Of a stretch of 64,000 bases of DNA, positions 27,401 to 39,400 are shown piece after piece. Made by a program: the position numbers and the translations under genes. The stretch spans positions 48,044,786 to 48,108,785 of the forward strand of contig OY755046.1 in NCBI GenBank assembly GCA_963576565.1, read 5' to 3'. The first letter of the stretch is position 1, and each line of letters starts with the position of its first letter. This DNA is from Aspidapion aeneum. Taxonomy: Eukaryota; Arthropoda; Insecta; Coleoptera; Brentidae. The notes below the pieces were generated by a model that did no database searches, was not told where the DNA came from, and saw only the letters and a program-made list of their open reading frames with translations.

Positions 27401-30400
27401 ACAATCAAATCTGTCAAAATCTATGGACTGTCAAAACTAATTTTTTCAGTTTTTGTCAAAATTTACAAGTTTGTTGTTTTAAACAAAAACCCTATTGAGA
27501 GATATCTTGTTTGAAAGTTCTTTGAAAAACCATGTACGCCAACTGTCCCTTGCCTATGATAAAAAACGTGTCAAATTCTATCGACTGTCAAACTTATTCT
27601 TTTACCATTTTTTACAAATTTTCAAATATAGCTATACCCGCCATCCCCCATACGTGGGAATTTTTGACACAAATTTTTTTGTTGGTATTGCCATGTAGTT
27701 TAAGGTTTTGGTTGTTTGCCTCTGGTCAATTACAATATACCCAGCAAAAACATGGAAACGCACTGAAATATGGATAAAATTACTTATACAGTCTGTGTCT
27801 ATGAAAGGTCAGTACAATTAAAAGCCACCTCCTTTAGTCCGACATTGCTCCGTTTTCGAAATACAGGGTGTTTTTTAGAAAATAATAGCTAAAATATAAC
27901 TTTTTTCTTATGTATTTATCTGTATTTTTTAAACTTTTTTGTTAATGTATGCATAAAATAAATCTCTTGATGTCATCGATCACTACCAAATATGGTTCAG
28001 TTATCTGCAATAGTTCAGCAGATATTTGGGTAGACCCAGATTTTTGGGATAACCTGTATATATTTTACAAATATAAAAACATGCCAGTGGTGATTAATTT
28101 TGATTGAACATTTTTGTCTACAAATCAAAAAAAGAACCAAGTCTCTAGCTCAAACCGTTAAGAAGTTGCCAAAATCACGTGACCCACTGTCAATTTAAGA
28201 GAAAAGTATCAAATATGTTATTTGTAAGATTTTTGACGCTGAGTTTAAATATGTAACTGGGATTCGCTTATCTGTGCATAAGTTGTTTTTTCCCTTAATG
28301 GACCCATGCCATTGTCGTACTTCTATGGAACGAAAACATCGAATTATGTATGCCGTATATTTTTTGTGTTTTTCAGGAAAACTATTAACTTTACGACAAA
28401 AAGTGTGCTGTCCTTTTTTGAAGATAATTAAATTGCCTTTTAGCGGGGGTACACTTTGACCCCGTAGGGGTTCGTTTTACATAAAAAAATTACCTTCAAA
28501 TATAAAATTGTAAATTACGCTTCGGCCATGTTTAAGCCGCCATATCTACCTCAGTATCAGTTTCTGTTTGAAACTAATAGCCGTTTCTTATTAAGCTTGA
28601 CATCCTTTTTCGATCTGTATAGTTTTTTAGTAAGTTTCATGACTTTGGTGAAAATATGAAAATTTTGTACCTGGGGGTAGGTATAGGTCAATTTAGTGTT
28701 TTTTTAAACTCGAGAACCGCTTAATCTACAGCAAATATTAGATCCAGAATGAATACATCTTAACAATCTGCATATTTTTTATTTTTTATGTTTTTTTGTA
28801 AATCCAGTAGTTTTCTTTAAAAAATCAAAAAACCTAAAAAAAAACAGCATATTTGAGGAACTTACAAAATGTATAGCATATAGACAAATAAAAAACATAG
28901 TATTGATAGTGATTTGGAGAGACCATTATAGTAGAAGCGAACCACAATTTGTTTGAGTAAAATCGATGTCATAATAAAAAAGTTACGTACATTTCATTCA
29001 AACTACTTTTCGCCATCTTTAAACAAAGATGGCGGGTTGTTTATGTAGGATTTTCGCAGGTATCTCCATTTTTTTTGGGACATGGTCTTATGACGAATCG
29101 ATTAAAATATATGAGTATCGGTTTGCAATTCAAGCCCAAAATCCTACTGGGCTCTTATACTATTACAATTTAATATCTCAATTGCTTTGCTACCTGGTCG
29201 TCATTCACCTTGAAAAAACACTTTTACACAGGGTGTCTCAAAAACTTTTTATAACTGATAAATTACGAGAGACGAGACGAGACGAGAGAAAGGCTTTCTC
29301 GAGCGATAGAAGAGTCCTATCGTCGAGGCGAGAGACCCATTTTCTCTCGCATAACGAGACGAGACGAGAGAACCCCTTCTCTCGTTTCGTCTCGTCTCGC
29401 GACAAAGGCCTTCTCTCGTCTCTTCTCGCGGCAACACTAGTTGCGGAACGCTAGTTCTCAGGATATTCACTCGACCAAGCCATTCAACCCATTTTATAAT
29501 TCTTTGTTCCCACTAAAGTGTGAACGCAAATTTATTAAGGGATTTGGGCTTACTACTTTTTATAATCTTTTTACAACACTGGTTCATAGTTAATGTTTCG
29601 CAGATCTTAATTTTTTGGTCACTTATTTTGCAAACTTTGAAGTAATCTAATTACATACCAATGAGTCCTCTGTTATCTTGAAATCGAGTTTTTTCCACGA
29701 CCACTTTGAGTCTACCATCCTCTAACGGTTTTACTCCTGCTCTTGGAGTTGAGAAGTGCAAGTTGGGAGCTATATAGCCAGTTTCAAAACCTATGATAGC
29801 CTAAAAGGAAGAAAATTATTAAGTTCGAGAGAAGTTATAGCAAAATTAAAGCACTTTTTAAATAATTACAAATATCCCAGAAATAAACCATTATTTAAAT
29901 CCTGCCTTCCTGAGTGACTGTCTTAAGCAAATAAATACGCTACCTCTACGCTACGGACAATGACAACTAGCAATTTTGTAAAAAAATCATCCGATTTAAA
30001 TTAGAAGAACAAGAAACGTTTTAAATACCTTAGCTACTGAACACATTCCGCTAGCGGGTTCGGCGTGACCAATATTCGATTTGACGGAACCCAAAAATAA
30101 AGGAATTGGTCTGTCTTTTAAAAATACCTCTTCTATGGCTTGCAACTCTTCCGGATCACCTACTTTTGTACCTGAAATAAAAATTTGTTATATAAAATGC
30201 CTTATAAACAACAAGTGCAATTAAAGAAAGAAAAATAAGAAAAAAGTTTTTTCTGCTTCGGCCGGGACTCGAATCTCTTGCTCTCTACGCAAATGCTCTA
30301 AACATTGAACCGCCGAAGCCATACATAAATTTTTGGAAAACTTTCATCTATGCAGGTGTGCGGTGTCTCAATACAAGAACGAGAAACTATCAGGGTATTA

Positions 30401-33400
30401 ACTCGTCCAAGTCATCAAACTGATCTCTATGATTCTTCCTTCCCACTGTCAAAGGTATAAAAACTCAAAATAGACGTAAAGTATCAACGTCTGAAAACAT
30501 GAGATCACCTTTTCGTGTGTTAAAATTTCTGATCGCAATAGGCGACTGCCAATATAATTCTCAAATACCAAATTGCAAATAATGCAAGGACCTAAAACTA
30601 TAAACAACAAGTGAAATTAAAGAAAGAAAAATAATTATAATTTTTTTTTGTCTATATCGATATTTACAAAAAACTGTTTTCAAGGCTGCTAATAGGCTAG
30701 CTAGGAAGATCTCAGATCCGTCATGGATCCATTTTTAAAATTTTTTGTCTGTTGTTGAATTAAATTTTTCATACAGTATTTGCTCTGTAACTAAATCTCT
30801 TTGTTGAGTAATAAAGCTGATTTAAAGTTGGCTTGTCTAAAAATTATTTTACCAAATATGGAATTCCTTTATTTGATCTATCAGATAATGGTAAAGACTT
30901 TTAATGATTTTATTGTTTGTTTCATATTACTTTTTACTTTTAAAACTATTTATGCCAAATAAGCTTAACACAAAAATTAATAATTTGTATCAAAAAATAT
31001 ATTTCTACACGAAAGTTCAAAAAGTCATACCTCTCTGACGGGTGTACATTGTTCTCACACTTTTAAAATTATCATTTATTTCGCAATTTAGCATACAATA
31101 ATTGCATGCTATTTTTAAACCACGTATGCTTTTTTGTAAAATGTTTTATAAATAAATTGTTTTTTTTTTAAATCTCGGAACAAAGTTGGTTTGATTGATT
31201 CTGAGCTGAAGAGTTGGCACCTGATTGGGCTTCCGTGCGTTACGAGTAAAGGTCTGGGCACAAATGACCGCACCGAATCCGTACCGGGCTCGCAACGAAT
31301 CCGTTCCGTAGCACGGCAGTGTATCGCCCTATGTGCGTTAAACCATACATCTCCAACACACGACCGCATTTACGGTAGTGTTGCAGGTCCGGTTGGTAGT
31401 TTTGTCGGCTTCGCGAGGTCAGTCTTGTGACAAATCTAGTTTTGGTCGTGTGGAAAATTTTGCGGTGAAATTTTTGCCAGCTTCAGCAACAGCGACTTGG
31501 CAATGATAGCTATTGCGTTGGACGATGAAGAACATAATTTATTTTTTCATGGCTTTGGTTGTACAGCGCGTCTCATTTTCGATGGGATTAAATGGGAAAC
31601 TCGGTTATTATTAAAGATATTGATTTTCTGATTGCACCTTACCGTGCTCTTTTTTTGAGCCCTTAAAAATGGTGAAATCAGATTTTTGCTATACTCCGTA
31701 GTTTCGCTAATACAGGGAGATTTTGAAAAAATTGTATTTTTAATAATCCCTTGTATTTCGCTTATTTTGTGAGATATTTTTATTCTGTAAAAACCTTGTC
31801 ATGGCAACTTTCTTAGAAGAAAATAATGACGTTGTCATATGTTTAAAATATTGTTTAGTTTTTGAGATATGGTATTTATCATAAAAAAAATAAATATGGA
31901 CCTGGTTTTTTTATTACTATTTTGATTGGTTTCATGCTAGTATTATCATAAAAGAATAAAAATTTAAAAATTTTTTGTTTTGAGGTAAAAAAAATATTTA
32001 ATATTTAAAAAAAAATTAGTCCAAACCTGGATACTTAGCATATTAAAATGGTTTTACGTTAATTTACAGATTTATTTGAAACAAAGTCTACGAAAAATAC
32101 AAAAAAAAAACAAATTATAAACAAATTATAAAAAATAACTAATTTTTCCATTACGTGTAAGACATTGTTGGCATTTTTGAGTAATTTTTCTTAACGCATT
32201 TTGCATAAAAATATTTCTGCCATTTAAATATTGGGATTTTGTTGCTTGAATGAAGCAGTCAAACATATCACATTTTTCAAAATCTGGATATGATCGATTT
32301 CTAGCCTGTTTAAAATAATTGTAAGCCATTCACAAAAATGACAAGTAAAATGACAATGTCAATTCCACGCTTTTGTTTTGTAAATTTCACGACCTGCTGT
32401 GCTACCATCAAATAATTAGTATGATATTATTTTTGTAACTTTTTAACGTTTTTTACTTTATTTATAAATCTTTTAATTATCAAATCAAAACAGATAAACT
32501 AAAAATCGTTCAACTAGTGTGTCTTGAAATTTTTAATTTATAATTACGTTGGAAATTTCCAGGTTCGGACTAAAATTTTTTTTTCAAATAATAAATAGTT
32601 TTTTTTCACCTTAAATCAAAAAAATATTAAAGTTTTATCATTTTGAGGTAATTATAGCATGGAACCAATCAAAGAAGTAATAAAAAAAATCCAGGTCCGT
32701 ATTTAATTTTTTTATGAGAAATACCATATCTCAAAAACTAAACAATATTTTTAAAAATTGACAACGTCATTATTTTTCTCTAAAAAAGTTGCCATTGAAA
32801 GGTTTTTACAGAATAAAAATATCTTGCAAAATAAGCGAGATACAAGGAATTAATTAAAATGCAATTTTTTCAAGAACTCTCTGTATTAGCGAAACCACGG
32901 GGTATAGCAAAAATCTGATTACACCATTTTTAAGGGCTCCAAAAAAGAGCACGGTAAGGTGCAATCAGAAAATCAATATCTTTAATAATAACCGAGTTTC
33001 CCATTTAATCCCATCGAAAATGGGACACGCTGTACAACATGGGATACTTTCTGCCTTCTTCTATCAATCTCTCTAGGCTCTATTATGTTCTTAAAAACGT
33101 GGAAAATGTATCTCGAGAGTCTTACAACAACACACCATACCCGTCAAAAATTAAACAAAACTAATCTCACACAACACGGTACAATTCACCACCGAGGCAC
33201 GGCCGTGTCTCGTTGCGGGCCCGGTACGGATTCGGTGTGGTCATCTGTGCCCAGACCTTAAAGAAGAAGACATTGTAGCATGATAAACTTGACACAAGTG
33301 CAACCAGTACTGGATCCAGGGAATAAGGAGAGGGGGGTCCTTCTCACGAGGTAGTTCTAAAAGAATAGCAAATGCATCATGCTCAAAATTTTCCTCGGCG

Positions 33401-36400
33401 GTGCATTTAAATTTTAAAACTCCGATTTAAAAGCAAATATTTTTTTTAGTGCCTTCCAGAAAAGCTAAATCCGCAACTAGTGCCAACTGATGCATGATTT
33501 AGGGCTTGTATAAATAAAATCTGATAGCTGTTTTTTTTTGCAGTTTAGAGTTGGTTTATCAAAAACTAGAGAAAAAAACCCTGATTAAAAACCTGACTAT
33601 GTAGCACTTAACGCCATTCCAGTAGCGAAATAAGGCGCTAACAAAAAATTCTGGTCATAAACAATAACCACACAGATTAAATTCTTTTTAAAAAAGTCAC
33701 TTATGTCCTGCTTATGCCAAGCACAAAGATTAACATTGGTCCTACTGCTGTGACGGAGATATCCTAGACTAAAGTCCCTGAATGTGACAGATATTGGCCA
33801 ATATCTGTCACATACAGGGACTCTATCCAAGACTACGTACAATCTGACACATATTTCTCTGTTTGACTACAAGGACGAACCTCCTGGTTTTAAAACTACC
33901 ACAGAATTGTTTCCCGCAGAAATAAACAAGATCGAAATTGCTATGATAATGTCAACATCTTTAATGGATAACCACCGCAAAAAGGCGGTTTTTCCAGAAT
34001 TGGAAGACATTTATTGAACCCATTATGGCTAAGGTCACTATATCATGAAGTAAGGAACTTCGTGATATAGTGACCTTAATTATGGCAGTTTTCGTTTCAT
34101 AAAGGAGGATATTACCCTCAAAACTCACAAAGGGTACTAATTTGCGCATCTTCCTCTTTTCTATCAAAGGGATGAAAACAAGGGACAATTTTGATCAAAA
34201 TGAACACTATTTCCTTACCTGTTCCGTGAGCTTCAAGAAAACTTAGTTCGCTAGGTTTAACACTTTTGCATTCCTGGTAGAACTCCTTGAGTAATCTGAT
34301 TTGCATTTCACCAGAAGGATAAGTGATTCCAGAGTCTTTGTACCCATCACAGTTCGTCTTTGCATGAAGAATTCTTGCGTATATTCTATAAACATGTATC
34401 ATTAATAATAAATAAATAATCGAATATTCTCTCCGGTTCTATTGCGATCAGATAAGCCGTGTGTACGAGAGCTGTCTTTTATATTTTGCATATAGGAACA
34501 TAGAGGGGGACACTGATCGAATGCCGTTACTAAAACTTAACCTCAATCTTTACCTAACCTAAATTCAAAACGTTAGTGCGATACATAGAGTTTTATAGCT
34601 ACAGTAAATTTTTTAGGGGAACAAATCAGTCGAAAAATGGAATTAAACCGAGAACATTTTCGGGCTATAATTTTTTACAACTTTCGAACGAAATTATCTC
34701 AACAAGAATGCCTTACTGAGTTAATTTCTGTTTTCGGTAATCAAGCACTATATCAGTCCACAGTTTCTATGGTATGGAGATTTCAAGCGTGGACGATCCA
34801 AGGCCAGGTGTCACCCTGAAAAACATCGATGCTGTGCGCATGCTCATCACGGAAGATCGACTGAAGCTTCATTGGGGATTTGAAAGGGGTAGGAAAATTA
34901 GTTTCCCGCAATTGGTATCAGAAAACTCTAGACCGCTTTGAGTCAGGAAACTTGTACAGCATTGTCAGTGGTGACGAATCGTGGATTTACTCATATGAAT
35001 CCGAAAGTAAATGTCAGTCGTTTGTCTGTGTTCTCCAAGATGCAGAAAAGCCAACAAAATTTAATCGTTCTCGAAGTGTATCCAAAAAGATAGTCGCGAC
35101 ATTTGTCTCAAAAGCAGATCATGTAGCAACAATTCCTCTGGAATATCAATGGACTATTACTGCCGATTGGTACATCATCATTTGTTTGCCGAAAGTAATC
35201 GCTTCGGAAAACGAACCCCGAATGACGAATTATCATCCATCAAAACAACGCAAGTTCGCATAAAGTACAAAAAACGATTAAGTTTTTAACCCAACAAAAC
35301 GTCAAATTGTTGGACCATCCTCTATACAGTTCCGACCTAAGTTTCAACGATTTCTATACTTTTCCGAAAATAAAGAATGGACTGCGTGGTCGCCAGAGGA
35401 AGCAATTTTGACAGTACCAACAAAGGAGTGGAATTACAGCTTTAATAACTGGTTTGAGCGCATGCAGAATTGAATTATTTATTGTGAAGAATACTTCGAG
35501 AAACAATAAAGTCTTTAAAAGTTATCTATTATTTTATTTCACCTGTATATGCAAAACTTTGCACTACGTAATCGTCCCTGAAGTTTTCAACTTTTATAGG
35601 TACTTGCCTTTTAGCATGTTTAGACTTTTGAAGAATAATAGCAGTTATCGCTTCCGATCGAACGTATCCATTACCAGTGTTGTCAAATACTTTACAAACG
35701 CCGTCCATACTTAGTACCCCTAACCTAAAATTATTAGAAAAAAACTTAGTAACATTCAAAAGAATAGGAGGAAAAAATATTTATCAAACAAAGTCTTAGA
35801 AGGTCTTATCACGGATCACCAAACAAAGTCTTAGTGTTACCGCAAGAGCTTTTAAACATTAATCAGAGAAATAAATTCTACCTGGCGAATTGTAAAGAAA
35901 CAAACGGATGCAAGCACAGATTGGCTCCGCAAACGATGGCTTGATCGCATTGTCCCATTCTTATTGCTTTATAGGCATGCTCGAAGCCATAGAGGGAGCT
36001 ACTGCAGGCTGTGTCGATAACGATGGAAGGTCCTTTGAGTTTCAAGTAATAGCTGACGCGGTTGGCAATCATTGAACGCATACAGCTTAAAGAAAACAAA
36101 AATATTTAAATATGGCGGGATGATTAATGTACATATATAATGATTGGAACTAAGCTGGCATGACGGAAGGGTTAAGTAAAGTAGGCTAGAGGTCCTCGAC
36201 ACATTTTTTTTAATGTAAAATAACTATCAAAGGTATAGAGGGCCTCTAGGGTAACCTATGCTTCGCCATTTGTACAATAACGACGTTTGAATCTTTAACT
36301 ATACCACTGATGTGGAGAGCTGGACTTCATAGGTAGCAAGGTGATGTCTTAAACGTCAAAAAGTGGTCATTTTTAATAACCTATGACGTCTCTTACCTGA

Positions 36401-39400
36401 CGTGTAAAAGACCTTCTTATGAAGTTCAAAAGACACACTCAAATAGACATTTTTAGACCTCAGTATTATGAGGTATTTGGGACTAAAATATAAAATATAT
36501 ACCTAGAATATATAAAATATTCCCTGCAGTTCGGAACACCGAAGGAGACTTAGACCTTGAAGTCCTGAAACAGGCACAGATCAAAATAGATCTAAACCTA
36601 GACCAGGACTACCTAGACATCTCCACCTCGAAAAGGTAACCTATCTCCGCAGCTGGGTTATGAATGGTTAATAAAACAATGAAAATGCATGATTTTTTGA
36701 CGTTTCGTGGTTAAACACTCTGTGTTAGATTCTTGCATTTAAAGAAATAGAACCAATAACCGGAAGCTCTTCAGTATTTCTTGTATCGTCTCTATCGTGC
36801 CAGCAACGGGTAGGGTTTCTCTCTTTCATTCCCGGTCTAGTGTACACGTGAACAAACTAATATTTTTTCTTTTTTACAAAACTTTTTTAGTCTTCCTTTA
36901 GATTAATTAAATTTGTATTCTGTGACATTTTTTTTTGTAATAAAGGCACTTGTCATGCTCCATCTTACTTTCACCTTTAGGTTTGATAGTATTTACCAAG
37001 TCTTACCCAGTAAGTGCAAAGGTCTGTGGATGTAGCCTGTCAAAAAACCAATGCTTTTCATTCTCACTAAAGCAAACGCCGATAAACAAGCCTGTGTTGG
37101 TACCAGCAAAATCATCCGGGTGCATGCCAGCATCAAAGATGGCTTCGGTTACTCTCTCCAAAAGCTGCCTAGACATTGGATCCATACTTGTTGCTTGTCT
37201 GTGATGGACACCTAAAATGATTAAATGTTATCAGTTTATTTTTGTTGTACTATACTACTACATTGATAACTGATAGACAGATAATGTTAGCTTATGAAAT
37301 TATTCTTTAGTTCCATGTCATGATCATCTAAACTTGTTTTGAAGACAACCATTATTACTTTACATGTCCCAACAAAGCTAATCTTCTACTTTTGTAATTC
37401 ATAATTTATCGGTGTCCGCCAATGGCCATTATCACTTTAATTTTCCTTCCATCTTGTTGCTTGAAGAGCAACAATTTCAATGTTATATTTTAGCAACCAC
37501 CAAAAAAACAAGCAGGCTTTATATTACTTTTATAGACTTTTAAAAAGCTTTCGATAGCATTGAGCAGTGGGCAGTAAAAGCATCTATAATTAATAGCAGA
37601 ATAAATCACAGATACACAGACTTAATAGTCAATATATACAGGGTGTTAATAAAGTATGTCGACTTCTCGAAAACTAAGCATTTGCGGAACCATGTTTAGT
37701 TGAAGTTTTTTTTAAATTACTCAAAATATCATTCTCTAAAGATTGGCGACATACTTTATTAACATACTGCATAGAAGCAAGGAACAACATCAATCAAAAT
37801 CCACAAAGACATCGACAAGATGTTTTTACAAACTTAGATGGGGAAGAAATAGGCATCAAAGTAAGCGGACAATACTTGAACCACCTAAGATATACTGACG
37901 ATGTCGCAGACAAGGAAGAACAACTGATAAAAATGCTGGAAGAACTGGATACAGCAGCTCAATATATAGGCTTGATTATAACCTGGACTAAAACTAAAAT
38001 CATGACAAACACAGATGGACAAGTCGACAGTCGAGAAATATACATATTTTGGACAAATTATTGAAATAAAAAAATAAAAAGTGTTTAAAATAAATAAATT
38101 TCTACTCAATCATTGTCTACGAGTTTAAAACAAAGAGAATAAAAAAAGAAAACCAAACGTCTAAAATCAAGAGACGATTAAGATTGGCCTGGGCAGCATT
38201 CGGTAAATTAAGTTACATATTTTAAAAAAAGGATACCCTCTGTATCTTAAAACGAAAGTATATAACCAATGTATTCTTCGTGTACTTACATAGATTCCAG
38301 ACCTGGACACTTACAAAACCAAACATGGATAAGGCAAGAAAAACCCAAAGATCAATGGAAAGAGAAATGTTACATGTAAATATATAAAAAGGTTTGAATG
38401 GATAAGAAATAAAACATAAGTACGGGATATCAGAGGAGAGGTAGCAAAATTAAAATGGACATTGAATGGGTAAGAAATAAAACATAATTACGGGATATCA
38501 GAGGAGAGGTAGCAAAATTAAAATGGACATTTGCCGTTCATAATATCAGACAGAAAGACGATCGATGAAACAAATCTATTGTAAACTGGAGATCTTGGCA
38601 AAATAAAAGAAGTAGGCGAAGATCCCAAATAAGATGAACACGGCAACAGAGAGAGAAGAGTGGAAGATATAGATAGATGGATCGGAGGAAGCCAAATAGA
38701 ATAGAATAGAATAAAATTTAAGCACTTCTCCTGCTATAACGTAAATTTCTCCTGGTCTTAGAAGGGTTCTTATGTTTCCACTAGTAGGAGCCTATAGTTC
38801 ATTCATTTAAAACTGACAAACGATGAATCAATGAATCGTTCTTTCGCTGAATTTTTCTTAAAAGGAATGATCCTAGGCAAAGCCCTTTGTTCTGCAGTTT
38901 TTAGTGGATAGCAGGTTTAGGATACTAAGGGTCCATCGGACTTTTTTTTCGGTTACATAGCTTAAGCATTTCTTAGTATAATCATAATATGACGTAATAA
39001 GGAACACTTTAGGCTAAGTAGCGAAAAAAAAATTCGGTGCGATGGGCTATAATACACCTACCTATTAAAAACTTCACCACCAAAAAATATTAAACAATGC
39101 GCCGGACAAAAATAAAACAACTCTTTCATGTCATGCGTGTTGGCTGCCTACTATATAACGAGACGTAACTATCGATCGATTTTAATAGACTAGGCTATGT
39201 TCGTGTGGTTAAAGAAAGAGAGATAATTCGTGTCAATGGATTACTTCTTTATTTTAGATTAGGATAAACGATTGTGTTAAGATTATTCTCCTAATGCTTT
39301 TAATAACTAAAAATTTAAGTATTTATCCCTTTGCCATCCTGTAGAAGGCAAAAAGGTTTGGTTTTTTGTTTTTTAATGTGACTATTTATTAAAGATTGAC

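Larger units (their letters stand above)
24579..29157. mobile_element. Large foldback element, ~1.05 kb inverted arms
   Basis: Arms about 24579-25632 and 28107-29157 are reverse complements at high identity over their length, with ends TAAGAGCCCAGTAGGATTTT / AAAATCCTACTGGGCTCTTA. The 2.5 kb centre holds two smaller inverted-repeat elements and no recognisable protein. A partial third end is at 20990-21258. Confidence 0.8.
23186..29439. mobile_element. hAT-like element, copy 1, expanded by nested insertions
   Basis: Left end TAGTGTTGCCG and right end CGGCAACACTA, with CTCG/GAGA-rich subterminal DNA. The left 350 bp and right 240 bp match the element at 49310-51411. Flanking octamers CTTGCTTA and GTTGCGGA agree at 5 of 8 positions, a decayed duplication at best. 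The interior is filled by a tandem repeat and a 4.6 kb foldback. No transposase is recognisable. It occupies the intron between exons 9 and 8. Confidence 0.7.

Noticed and set aside
29029..29470. Arg-rich open frames at 29.0-29.5 kb
   Set aside because: They translate the CTCG/GAGA-rich terminal region of the hAT-like element.
31115..31430. Open frames on both strands across 31.1-31.4 kb
   Set aside because: They run through the GC-rich terminal inverted repeat of the Harbinger-like element; no protein similarity.
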